Positions 1 to 6,791 of a DNA stretch of 18,744 nucleotides are shown here, piece by piece. The first letter of the stretch is position 1. Every line of letters begins with the position of its first letter. The DNA is from Candidatus Bathyarchaeota archaeon. GTDB lineage: Archaea; Thermoproteota; Bathyarchaeia; Bathyarchaeales; Bathycorpusculaceae. The stretch covers positions 1 through 18,744 of the forward strand of contig DAOVFC010000003.1 of NCBI GenBank assembly GCA_030668645.1. Direction: 5' to 3'. Below the pieces are notes generated by a model, which was not told the origin of the DNA, did no database searches, and saw only the letters and a list, made by a program, of their open reading frames with translations. The translations under genes and the position numbers were made by a program.

Positions 1-1
1 A

Positions 2-286
2 ACTACGCCGATTTTGAATGTTAGAAACGTCTACTACACGTTTACAGCTGACATTCATGACTCGATTGTGGTGGAGAGAGATAACATTGTGATTGACGGA
101 GCAGGCTACACGGTTCAAGAAATCTCCAAAATGGAAAAACTACAGATTGTATACCTTAACAACAGCTCTAGCTATACTCATCCTAGCATTGACACTAATT
201 TTCATCAGAGTCGAGAGATGGATGGGAGCGGTTCAAAGAGTCTATCTAGGAGCACGGTTGCTGTGGATAGAGGTCACAGTGATTAA
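2..286 (+). pseudogene. Fragment of a NosD-like right-handed beta-helix protein, open at the window's left edge
   Basis: The frame is open from the first bases and ends in a stop at 284-286. Its first 35 or so codons contain 'TADIHDSIVVERDNIVIDG' followed by AGYTVQ. This is the repeat typical of archaeal secreted beta-helix proteins of the NosD/CASH type (established family pattern, from memory). After that motif the similarity stops, and the remaining 50 or so residues are polar and unlike a beta-helix. From about base 114 the +1 frame (up to 320) instead reads a basic stretch (KKSPKWKNYR) followed by about 20 hydrophobic residues, like a membrane anchor. I infer a truncated or frameshifted remnant, or a gene whose bulk lies to the left of the window. 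A TTG at 14 is the only start-like codon and is probably not a real start. Confidence 0.55.
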
Positions 287-407
287 AGTATTAAGTCTAT
301 CCATTCGGTCAAGCGTCTAGAACTATCTTCCATAGAATCTTATAAATTGCGAACCGAAGCTACACCATAAAAAGAACAACCTTATGCATGCATGGGAATG
401 CTGATTC

Positions 408-414
408 AAAAAAA
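408..414 (-). terminator. U-rich terminator candidate after the glycosyltransferase
   Basis: Ten bases beyond the stop codon of the minus-strand glycosyltransferase, the transcript would read seven consecutive U residues. Archaeal termination commonly uses such runs without a hairpin. No inverted repeat was seen here. Confidence 0.35.
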
Positions 415-424
415 TTGGAAGGAT

Positions 425-1477
425 TTATTTCAGGTCCTCAAACAAATCGATAAATCGTTGAGCCACAACTTCAGCTGAATTCTTGTGCACATATTTCTTT
501 GCGCTTTCAACTATGCTCTTGTACCTTTCACGCTGTTCTAAGGCTTCAGCTAAAGACTCTCCAAACTCCTTCCGATTTCTAAATTTTAAAACCTCATTTT
601 GAAGGGTTTTTATGAAATTCGAGTCTCTCGCTATTATTGGGCATCCCGAACCTAGACATTGAAAGATCATGCTCGAAACCACTGCGTGTGGTGAGGAAGG
701 CTTATTGAAGATGAGAGCATTGCAAGCTTGCAGATAATCGTATAGTTGAGAGAGAGTTAAAGTCTCCTCCCGCACTTCTATGTCGATATTTCGAGAGTGT
801 TGGCGAGCTTTCTTAATGGCCTCTTTATCCCTGCTTACAACAAGAATTAGCAGTGGATAGCCGGAGCCATATCTAAGTATCCAAGGTATTGTATCGGCAG
901 CGATCTTTGCAGCAGGCCCAAACATGAACAGAATCTTTTTTTCTGTGGGTAAGTTTAGAATTCTCCTCGCTGCTTTCATGTCTCCAACCCTGAGTGGATG
1001 GCAGGGATAAGGAATTTGGTGCAGCATTTCTTTAGGGTATCCTTTCCTTAGGAACTCCATGTATCTCTCGTCGAAACCCACTATGGCATCCCAGTCGAAC
1101 TGGTAAAAAGAAGGATCCTCTGATAACCTCCCGTCATGTATTACGGTGACGGTCTTAGCTTTCCTCTTTATCCAATGAATAATCTTTCCCAGAGGGTCTT
1201 GAGGCAACATTCCCAAATCTTCAACAACAAAAACTTCATAATCTTCTTCAAGGAAGGGGACAGGATCAAACTTAACTTGAGGATATTTAGAAGTGGTGAA
1301 GCAACGGATCACATAATCCTCATCCCTATTCGTTATGGCAGTACCATGGAAACTATAATCATAAAAGGAGAAGACTGACAGCTGATGGCCCGCCTTCACC
1401 CATTCCCTACCTATGAACTCTGCATGTATGGAGGCACCCGAATCGGTGTTCCACGCTCCCATCAAACCAATCTTCAA
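425..1477 (-). CDS. GT-B fold glycosyltransferase (GT4-like)
   Basis: This 350-residue protein has the two-Rossmann-domain plan of GT-B glycosyltransferases. The N-terminal acceptor domain opens with KIGLMGAWNTDSGASIHAEF, a beta strand plus a small-residue loop, and an IHDGR segment lies near residue 113. The C-terminal donor domain starts near residue 178 with a strand (KKILFMFGP, 180-188), has a second hydrophobic strand (LLILVVS, 209-215), and ends with SSPHAVVSSMIFQCLGSGCPIIA at 261-283. That segment occupies the place of the GT4 nucleotide-sugar motif but lacks the usual EX7E glutamates, so donor and activity are uncertain. There is no signal peptide or membrane segment, so it should be cytoplasmic. 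It is divergent from the GH130-type gene across 158 bases, which suggests shared glycan metabolism (inference). Confidence 0.75.
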   Translation of the reverse strand: MKIGLMGAWNTDSGASIHAEFIGREWVKAGHQLSVFSFYDYSFHGTAITNRDEDYVIRCFTTSKYPQVKFDPVPFLEEDYEVFVVEDLGMLPQDPLGKIIHWIKRKAKTVTVIHDGRLSEDPSFYQFDWDAIVGFDERYMEFLRKGYPKEMLHQIPYPCHPLRVGDMKAARRILNLPTEKKILFMFGPAAKIAADTIPWILRYGSGYPLLILVVSRDKEAIKKARQHSRNIDIEVREETLTLSQLYDYLQACNALIFNKPSSPHAVVSSMIFQCLGSGCPIIARDSNFIKTLQNEVLKFRNRKEFGESLAEALEQRERYKSIVESAKKYVHKNSAEVVAQRFIDLFEDLK

Positions 1478-1566
1478 GACAGAATCCCCGAACTAAACAC
1501 TGTAATGTATAGCCATAGGATTTGAATATGAACCTTTTGAACCTTTCCGGGTTAAACTATGAACAA

Positions 1567-1574
1567 TTTTAAAG
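1567..1574 (+). promoter_or_regulatory. TATA-like box candidate for the GH130 gene
   Basis: TTTTAAAG lies about 62 bases upstream of the start codon, inside the AT-rich divergent intergenic region. A second candidate, GTTTAAG, follows at about 1582. Either could place transcription starts near 1593-1610. The evidence is sequence only and the motif is weak. Confidence 0.25.
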
Positions 1575-1635
1575 ACAACAAGTTTAAGTTGCCACTGCAT
1601 ATTTGATACCGATAGATGGTTGAGAGGCTACTGGA

Positions 1636-2568
1636 ATGAGTTGCGTTTTTGAGAAGTATAAGGGTAACCCAATATTGAAGCCCAACCCAAAAAGAATGTG
1701 GGAGTCGTATATGGTCTTCAACTCCGCTGCAATATACCTTGGGGGGAAGATACATCTCCTATATAGAGCGAGGGGGCGGAAAGGAGGCGTCTCTAAACTT
1801 GGATATGCATCAACCAATGATGGCTTCCTTATAGAAGAAAGGTTGAATCATCCAGTTTTCGAACCGGAGCATGGAAACGAGCTGGAATGTCTCGGATGCG
1901 AGGATCCAAGGCTCACCGAAATCGAAGATAGAATATACCTCACTTACACCGCCTACGGAAAAGTACCTGGTCTGCTTACCTCTTTAAAATCGATTCAGAT
2001 AGCTATGACCTCCATATCCACCCAAGACTTCATTCAGAAGAGCTGGAGGTGGGGACCTAGGAATTATCCTTTCCCGATGGTGGACAACAAGCATGCATGC
2101 TTGTTTCCTGAGAAGATAGGGGGGCGATGGGTCATGTACCATCGAATTCCGCCTCACATATGGATCGCGTATTCCGATGATCTTACCCATTGGGGTGACA
2201 CAAGCATAGTATTGAGCCCTCGAAAGGGATGGGAGTACTTTAAAGTTGGTGGAGGAGCGCCTCCAATCAAGACTGAAGAGGGATGGTTGATCATATATCA
2301 CGCTGTTGATAAGGAGTGGAACTACAGGCTTGGAGCAGCCGTCGCGGACTCGAAACATCCACACAAGATCTTAAAGAGGGGAAGAGAACCGATTTTAGAG
2401 CCTCAGGAAGAGTATGAGTTAAAAGGCGTTGTCCCTAATGTCATCTTCACCTGCGGGGCTGTTCTCAAAGACGATAAAGTATATCTTTATTATAGTGACG
2501 CTGATACGGTCATGTGCGTGGCAACAACTGAAATCTCTGAACTGCTTGGGTCTCTAGAGAAGGTTTAA
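1636..2568 (+). CDS. GH130-family glycosidase/phosphorylase-like protein (beta-mannoside type)
   Basis: This 310-residue protein has five-bladed beta-propeller character, with repeated 'YLxYxA..' strands. It shows the landmarks of family GH130, whose members phosphorolyse or hydrolyse beta-1,2- or beta-1,4-mannosides. CEDPR at 88-92 includes D90, which matches the family's proton-donor aspartate. NKHACLFP is at 151-158, YHR at 168-170, FKVGGGAPPI at 202-211, GWLIIYHAV at 216-224 and YSDAD at 286-290. The length is usual for the family. No signal peptide is visible, so it is probably cytoplasmic. The start is supported by GAGAGG at 1622-1627, eight bases before the ATG. Whether it is a phosphorylase or a hydrolase cannot be decided from sequence alone. 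The divergent glycosyltransferase is a plausible partner in mannoside turnover. Confidence 0.85.
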   Translation: MSCVFEKYKGNPILKPNPKRMWESYMVFNSAAIYLGGKIHLLYRARGRKGGVSKLGYASTNDGFLIEERLNHPVFEPEHGNELECLGCEDPRLTEIEDRIYLTYTAYGKVPGLLTSLKSIQIAMTSISTQDFIQKSWRWGPRNYPFPMVDNKHACLFPEKIGGRWVMYHRIPPHIWIAYSDDLTHWGDTSIVLSPRKGWEYFKVGGGAPPIKTEEGWLIIYHAVDKEWNYRLGAAVADSKHPHKILKRGREPILEPQEEYELKGVVPNVIFTCGAVLKDDKVYLYYSDADTVMCVATTEISELLGSLEKV

Positions 2569-2604
2569 AAACATCGTTTAAACGGCTACATAATCGCCAC
2601 ATTA

Positions 2605-2949
2605 ATGTATATACGTGAGTTTAACGTTATCCTTTTTTCACTTTTGGTTCTTTCACAAACAGGTAGAAGAAGAAGGCTGCCGGATATGGAAGGTACCGAG
2701 CTTTTAACCAAGATGCACCGGAAAACGCCTAAAATGATTTACGTCAAAGTACGTCGCTACGGTTTAAAGTATCATCATATTACTCGCAGGGTCAATCGTA
2801 TGAACAAGCGGATGGCTGCTGAGATCGGTGAACGCGTAGCAGATAAAGTCGGTAGAAACTGGGCTTTAAGCAGCTTCATGCTTCGCAACTGGAGCGTTAA
2901 GATAGATGAGATTGAAACTGAAAAGGAGGTGATAGAGGGTGAAGAGTAA
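2605..2949 (+). pseudogene. ORF containing a fragment of a response-regulator receiver domain
   Basis: The 114-codon ORF contains LPDMEGTELLTKMHRKTPKM at residues 25-44. This is the loop and helix that follow the phospho-acceptor aspartate of a CheY-like receiver domain. The preceding part that should carry the acidic pocket and the acceptor aspartate is missing, replaced by a hydrophobic 'NVILFSLLVLS' stretch. The conserved Thr/Lys strands that should follow are also absent; the sequence turns basic (VRRYGLKYHHITRRVNRMNKR) and then acidic at the C-terminus. A working receiver is therefore excluded. It is either a decayed pseudogene with rearranged flanks, or a recent chimeric small protein. 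A start inside the ORF (the ATG at about 2734) would give a 71-residue basic protein of unknown function. Confidence 0.5.
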
Positions 2950-3068
2950 ACTGTAGAAAATTCACCCTTTTTCCGTCAAATTTTTAACCCTTCATCTTCC
3001 AGAAAAATGTCGATAAAACCAAAAATTACCTACAATTCTTCAATCTAAGGGTGTTTTTCCTACAGTTT
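2948..3068. repeat. 22-base imperfect inverted repeat flanking a 77-base spacer
   Basis: The left arm at 2948-2969 and the right arm at 3047-3068 are reverse complements at 19 of 22 positions by my count. The outer nine bases (AAACTGTAG and CTACAGTTT) and the inner seven (CACCCTT and AAGGGTG) match exactly. The left arm overlaps the stop codon of the preceding ORF. The layout resembles a MITE-like miniature element of about 121 bases, or a large transcript hairpin. I see no clear target-site duplication. Confidence 0.5.
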
Positions 3069-3147
3069 TGCGAACAAACTGACAGATAAACTTAAATTTA
3101 CGAAATAGAATATTGTTCTAGAAGATTTTGAAAGTTTGTGAAACAAG

Positions 3148-3636
3148 ATGAGCACACCTAAAGTCTGGGACATTCTTACTAAATTTAAGGCTTCATGCAG
3201 TTTTCGCGGGTGGAAAACCTCCGAAAGCGAAGATTGGATTGAAACGGATGACAGATACCACAATTTTCTCTGGAGGAGAGATGTTCAACCGTCAACGTTT
3301 GAAAGAATAGTCACCGACAGAAAATGCGTTGTCCAGGAAGGCTCATCCTATCGTGTTGTGGAAGCCGCCTACACCGCTTGGCTTTTTTCACAGGCGCCAT
3401 CGGAAACCCTAGTGAAAACGATTTTTGAAAACTCAGACTTCTCCAGAAGAGTAGCTCTCTACGACTTAAGCCCGCTCCTCGGAGGGAAAAAACTATGCGT
3501 CAAACTTAATCATACAAACAGCACCGTTTTCCAAGAGTTTGAGAAATTCCTCCAAGAAAAGTTAGGAGCCAAGCTTAAACCCCTTCCCAGTCCCGAACCC
3601 GACATCAAAACCTACACCGTCACCGAGTTAGTTTGA
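3148..3636 (+). CDS. Unrecognised 162-residue protein
   Basis: I do not recognise this family. The protein is soluble, with no signal peptide or membrane segment. The N-terminal half is rich in aromatic and charged residues (FRGWKTSESEDWIET, then YHNFLWRRD at 37-45). The middle has helical segments (VVEAAYTAWLFSQ). The end is proline-rich (PLPSPEPD), like a linker. It is preceded by a 198-base gap containing the inverted repeat and an AT-rich stretch (ATAAACTTAAATTTACG, about 3086-3102) that could serve as a promoter. The next gene follows about 70 bases downstream on the same strand, so the two are probably co-transcribed. Codon use looks like that of its neighbours, and an intact 162-codon frame suggests a real gene. 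Confidence 0.6.
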   Translation: MSTPKVWDILTKFKASCSFRGWKTSESEDWIETDDRYHNFLWRRDVQPSTFERIVTDRKCVVQEGSSYRVVEAAYTAWLFSQAPSETLVKTIFENSDFSRRVALYDLSPLLGGKKLCVKLNHTNSTVFQEFEKFLQEKLGAKLKPLPSPEPDIKTYTVTELV

Positions 3637-3706
3637 GTGGCAAACCAAGATTTTGTTTCAAAGACTTGATAAAGGAAAAGCGCTTCTAAAATACACTGTG
3701 AAAGCA

Positions 3707-4312
3707 ATGCCCGAAGAAGAAGCTGAGAAAATAAAGAAACTCGTAGCTTTCAAGAAGAAACTTCAAAAAAGAGTTAGCGAACTTGAGTCTGAACTCAAAG
3801 AGCTGCAAACAATGCTGGAAACAGTGGACAGTATACTGCTGGAAAAGGGTTTCAAACGCGCAAAAATCGTGAAAACACCTGCTATGACTGAAACCTTGCC
3901 GCCTAAAGAAGAAGCAGAAGCTAAACCGCCTTATCCCGCACCCACAGCCGAGTACGAAAGCGTTGTTCCGCTAAAAACACTCACCGGTGAACTTCTCGCA
4001 AACCTTCACCTAAGCGAAAACTCCCTGCGCGTGGCGCTCGCTGAAGACAAAAACTTCAACTCCAACACTCCGCCCTTCACCCAGTTCCTAGTTGAAAGAG
4101 TCTTAGCCAAGATGAAGGAAAAAGACAGCGAATTAACCCGAGTCGGTCAGCTGACGCCTGACAAGGTTTTTTCCTACAACATTGTTCAAGACGGCGACAT
4201 AATCCGCGAAATAGCGATCAACAACGTGGACGCCAACCGTTTAAGAGAGCTTAAATCAAGCATCCGCTGGACGCTGGAGAAAATGTACGAAAAGATGGAA
4301 AGCCAAAACTAA
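3707..4312 (+). CDS. Unrecognised coiled-coil protein, 201 residues
   Basis: I choose the ATG at 3707 (MPEEEAEKIKKL), because the upstream codons of the open frame from 3653 look like non-coding extension. From this start, residues 3-47 form a heptad-like, charged helix (KKLQKRVSELESELKELQT), a clear coiled coil. A flexible Pro/Glu/Ala-rich linker follows at about 62-80. The C-terminal domain of about 115 residues mixes strands and helices (SVVPLKTLTGELLANLHL, then REIAINNVDANRLRELKSSI) and ends in a helix (WTLEKMYEKMES). No catalytic motif is visible. The layout suggests an oligomeric adaptor or scaffold (inference). It follows the 162-residue gene on the same strand. Confidence 0.65.
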   Translation: MPEEEAEKIKKLVAFKKKLQKRVSELESELKELQTMLETVDSILLEKGFKRAKIVKTPAMTETLPPKEEAEAKPPYPAPTAEYESVVPLKTLTGELLANLHLSENSLRVALAEDKNFNSNTPPFTQFLVERVLAKMKEKDSELTRVGQLTPDKVFSYNIVQDGDIIREIAINNVDANRLRELKSSIRWTLEKMYEKMESQN

Positions 4313-4384
4313 AATCGCTCATCTAAACCCGTGCAGCACAACCATACCAGAAGGACACTTCAACCATACGAGAAATAAGCCGTA

Positions 4385-4519
4385 TCAAAACGTTCTGAAA
4401 ATGGTTTTCAGCATCTCCACTATCTTGTTCAGCTGACCTGTGTGCATGCCTACAGCTAGGAAAGAAACGCCTAGGAGCAGCAGCAGCGCACCTACTATCC
4501 TTCGTTCTGAGCTGTCCAT
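4385..4519 (-). CDS. 44-residue single-pass membrane protein downstream of nadA
   Basis: This short ORF reads MDSSERRIVG, then the hydrophobic helix ALLLLLGVSFLAVG at residues 11-24, then an amphipathic basic tail (HTGQLNKIVEMLKTIF) ending in RTF. It has the shape of a single-pass membrane peptide with a short, mostly polar N-terminus. GGAG ends about nine bases before the ATG, and the stop of an upstream 19-codon mini-ORF (4526-4585, in the NadA frame) falls inside that Shine-Dalgarno region, suggesting translational coupling with nadA. Its function is unknown. I recall similar tiny membrane ORFs in Bathyarchaeia genomes but cannot verify this. Confidence 0.6.
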   Translation of the reverse strand: MDSSERRIVGALLLLLGVSFLAVGMHTGQLNKIVEMLKTIFRTF

Positions 4520-4606
4520 ACGTTCCTACTCCGAATGCTCGTCTAAGCGGGCTTCAACGCCGCTTTTTGGAGTTAGTTCAACCATTTTGCTCACTGCTCG
4601 TTTTCT

Positions 4607-5518
4607 TCAGTTTTTCAACTCGAACATCCTTTCCAAGGCTTTTCTAGCCTTCTTAGCCACCGCTTCTGGAATGGTGATCACGTGTTTCTCCTCTTTAAGA
4701 GAGGCGTAAAGTCTCTCAAGCGTGTTCAACTTCATGTTTGGACAAACCACATCCTCATAGGCTAAGACAAACTTTTTCCCCGGATTCTCCTTTCTCAAAC
4801 GGTGCAAAATCCCCTCCTCTGTGGCTACGATGAAAGTTTCGGCGTTGCTTTTCTTTACGTACCTGCACATCTGCGACGTGCTGCCGATGAAGTCAGCTAT
4901 ATCTTGCATCTCAACCGTGCATTCTGGATGAACCATGGAAACCGCGTCTGGGTACCGTGTTTTAAGCATCCGCGTGTCTTCAGGCTGGAAAAGCACATGT
5001 GTCGGGCAAAAGCCTCTCTCGGGAATCGGAATGATCGTCTTTCCAGTTTCTCTCTGAACATGCTCCGCCAAGTTGCGGTCCGGCCCGAAGAGCACTGTCT
5101 CAGCGTTCACCGAGTTCACCACTTCCGCAGCGTTCGCCGACGTGCAGCATATGTCACAGTAAGCCTTAGCCGAAGCCAGAGTGTTCACGTAGAGAACCAC
5201 GGGCACGAGAGGGTACAGCACCTTCCACCGTTTGATTTCATGAACCGTGAGCATCTGAGCCATCGGACAACGCGCCCCCAAGCTCGGCAACAAAACCTTC
5301 TTCTCTGGATTCAAGATAGCCGCCGACTCAGCCATGAAGTCCACCGCCGAAAAAACTATCATTTCTGCCTCTTTTTCCTCAACAGCTCTCCTGCTCAGCT
5401 CTATGCTGTCGCCAACATAATCCGCGATATCCTGAATCTCTGGACGCTGATAGTTATGAGCCAAAATTACCGCTTTCTTCTCCCTTTTCAACTTGATTAT
5501 TTCGTCGGTGAGCGTCAT
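4607..5518 (-). CDS. nadA: Quinolinate synthase NadA
   Basis: NadA condenses iminoaspartate with dihydroxyacetone phosphate to give quinolinate in de novo NAD synthesis, using a [4Fe-4S] cluster. From the ATG at 5518 the protein has 303 residues, the normal size for archaeal NadA. The three cluster cysteines are visible: C84 (GARCPMAQ), C171 (GFCPTH) and C259 (VVCPNMK). Family motifs AHNYQRPEIQDIADYVGDS near residue 20, YVNT, CTSANA, and HPEC near residue 197 are also present. A longer frame reaches an ATG at 5596, but a good TATA-like box (about 5571-5579) lies between the two starts, so the inner start is preferred. No nadB, nadC or aspartate dehydrogenase gene is in the window. A 44-residue membrane protein follows on the same strand. 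Confidence 0.95.
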   Translation of the reverse strand: MTLTDEIIKLKREKKAVILAHNYQRPEIQDIADYVGDSIELSRRAVEEKEAEMIVFSAVDFMAESAAILNPEKKVLLPSLGARCPMAQMLTVHEIKRWKVLYPLVPVVLYVNTLASAKAYCDICCTSANAAEVVNSVNAETVLFGPDRNLAEHVQRETGKTIIPIPERGFCPTHVLFQPEDTRMLKTRYPDAVSMVHPECTVEMQDIADFIGSTSQMCRYVKKSNAETFIVATEEGILHRLRKENPGKKFVLAYEDVVCPNMKLNTLERLYASLKEEKHVITIPEAVAKKARKALERMFELKN

Positions 5519-5569
5519 CGATTTCGCCTTGTAAACCAGTCTGTTATGAACGGTTTCTAGACGCACAGA

Positions 5570-5580
5570 TAAATATATGC
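5570..5580 (-). promoter_or_regulatory. TATA-like box for nadA
   Basis: On the minus strand the sequence reads GCATATATTTATC. It lies about 55 bases before the preferred ATG at 5518, which would put the transcription start near 5545 and leave a leader of about 27 bases. It is incompatible with the longer start at 5596, which lies upstream of it. Confidence 0.45.
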
Positions 5581-5644
5581 CTTTACCTAAAAACACACGT
5601 TTTGCTCTTTGTTTTTAAAGGTGGAAGCCGAAATGCCAGACGGT

Positions 5645-6190
5645 TTAAAGGTTACTAAGGATTCCCAGAGACTTTAGCAGAGGCTTAACCCTTTTCCCCG
5701 CATGATATTTCTGAATCCTCTTTTCAAGATATTCCAAATCTATCCTTTCATTCGAAACCATGTGCTGTATATCCTCTATGCCATGTTTGCCTTGGTTTTC
5801 ACCTCTTTGGAGAATCGCCTTGAATATCACATTGTCTTCGACAGGTATAACTGGAACTTCCACATCGAAAAGTCTTCTCCGCTGAATATTTTCCACCATT
5901 TCTTCATCCATGAAAAAGAGGCAAGTTTCCCCATCCACATTCATTTTCAAATCAGCAACAACATCCACACCCTCAACATCTGCCAGAACGGCTTTAACCT
6001 TCTCCAAATCCTCACCCTCAACCAAAATATCAACATCCGTCACCTTCCTCTTGCTTCCATAACAATAAGCGGCAGCCCCAGCAAAAACAACCCAGTGAAC
6101 ACCCACTTTCACAAGCCTATCCCCCACAATATGAAGCTTAAAACCAAGAACCTCATTCCCATGCAATATTACCCCCCCGCTACTTACCAA
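5645..6190 (-). CDS. Nucleotidyltransferase-fold protein (MNT/AbiEii-like), unknown substrate
   Basis: The core at residues 34-57 (VVFAGAAAYCYGSKRKVTDV, then DIL) matches the nucleotidyltransferase signature. It consists of a strand, a small-residue loop, a helix, and a T-D-x-D pair (D52, D54) that would bind metal. A later segment (VIFKAILQRGENQGKHGIED, 121-140) resembles the K..A...R...K...DI.D segment of proteins that act on nucleotides or tRNA ends, or serve as antitoxins in the AbiEii/MNT class. No HEPN or other toxin partner lies alongside, so a toxin-antitoxin role is not supported. The start is uncertain: the frame opens with TTG at 6190, close to a run of seven C (plus strand) at which sequencing errors could hide a better start. 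It lies 23 bases from the 3' end of the tRNA gene. Confidence 0.7.
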   Translation of the reverse strand: MVSSGGVILHGNEVLGFKLHIVGDRLVKVGVHWVVFAGAAAYCYGSKRKVTDVDILVEGEDLEKVKAVLADVEGVDVVADLKMNVDGETCLFFMDEEMVENIQRRRLFDVEVPVIPVEDNVIFKAILQRGENQGKHGIEDIQHMVSNERIDLEYLEKRIQKYHAGKRVKPLLKSLGILSNL

Positions 6191-6212
6191 ACACCATTCA
6201 TCTAAAAATTTA

Positions 6213-6320
6213 TGGTGCGGCGAGCCGGATTCGAACCGGCGAACCCCTACGGGAAAGGATCTTGAGTCCTTCGCCTCCAGCCGTCTCTCTAAGACTTTGA
6301 CCTGGCTTGGCTACCGCCGC
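6213..6320 (-). tRNA. tRNA-Leu(CAA) with CCA encoded and a 20-base D-arm insertion
   Basis: Read on the minus strand, the acceptor stem GCGGCGG (6314-6320) pairs with TCGCCGC, with one G-U pair. The discriminator A and an encoded CCA follow. The anticodon stem-loop is AAGGA-CTCAAGA-TCCTT, giving anticodon CAA. The long variable arm (TCCCGTAGGGG) and the T arm GCCGG-TTCGAAT-CCGGC fit a type II leucine tRNA. The D arm should read GCC...GGTCAAAGGC, but 20 extra bases sit between CAAA and GGCG (about 6275-6294). Removing them gives a normal 85-base body. The insert contains GTCT-TAGAG-AGAC, which can form a small hairpin. It is probably an intron at a non-canonical D-arm position. I could not fold a canonical bulge-helix-bulge with two three-base bulges at the required cut sites. 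Confidence 0.9.
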
Positions 6321-6355
6321 ATGCCAATATCAAACCTTTAAGCGCTTCTTATTAA

Positions 6356-6697
6356 TTATTTCTTCATCACAGACTTGTACGCTTCAATAAAGTCTTGTGC
6401 AAACTTGTTCGCATACTTCTCCGTCCCCCGATGCTTCCTGTTTACCGTTCTCAAGTGATGGTAGAACTCGTGCAGAATCACAAATGGGTTGCAGAACACG
6501 TCACTGTTCAAAACGTGAATTGTTGAATCCTTCACGGTGTAGCATCCTAGAACATTCTTCCTGCGCCCCTTCGGCAACCCAACACGCAGAATCGGAACGG
6601 CTACATCATAACGTTTGGCGAGTGACTCTAAAGCCTCTTCGGCGTTCCCGCTTAAGATAAGCCAGACAACCCGCACCCGAAATCCTCGCTCACTCAA
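6356..6697 (-). CDS. Small HExxH zinc metallopeptidase-like protein (IrrE/ImmA-like core)
   Basis: This protein of up to 113 residues contains VILHEFYHHLRT at 73-84, giving the zinc site H76-E77-x-x-H80. It is followed by GTEKYANKFAQDF, where E93 is placed like the third ligand of IrrE/ImmA-type peptidases (E..AN.FA pattern). It lacks the DNA-binding or sensor domains of IrrE and the HTH of ImmA partners, so the substrate is unknown. The frame opens with TTG at 6697. A GTG at 6676 has a better-placed GAGG about seven bases upstream and may be the true start (106 residues). It lies just upstream of the tRNA on the same strand and is divergent from rpoB. Confidence 0.65.
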   Translation of the reverse strand: MSERGFRVRVVWLILSGNAEEALESLAKRYDVAVPILRVGLPKGRRKNVLGCYTVKDSTIHVLNSDVFCNPFVILHEFYHHLRTVNRKHRGTEKYANKFAQDFIEAYKSVMKK

Positions 6698-6791
6698 GCT
6701 CCGTCACCCCGATACTACACGGTAAAGTTTATTAGAGAGCTGTGCGGTTTACGTTTTTAGCTCTTTAGAATATTGGAGACCGATTTTTCAA

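Noticed and set aside
4526..4585. 19-codon mini-ORF between nadA and the 44-residue gene
   Set aside because: Too short to support as a protein; noted only as a possible coupling element because its stop overlaps the next ribosome site.
4802..5560. Long plus-strand frame opposite nadA
   Set aside because: Antisense shadow of nadA: rich in Arg, His and Ser with no motif, while the opposite strand encodes a full NadA with all three cluster cysteines.
5645..6190. Toxin-antitoxin module (MNT-HEPN or AbiE)
   Set aside because: Only the nucleotidyltransferase-like gene is present; neither neighbour (tRNA and nadA) is a partner toxin or antitoxin.
5702..6205. Plus-strand frame opposite the nucleotidyltransferase
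   Set aside because: Low-complexity translation (many I, N, H, F) typical of an antisense shadow; the opposite strand has a recognisable fold signature.
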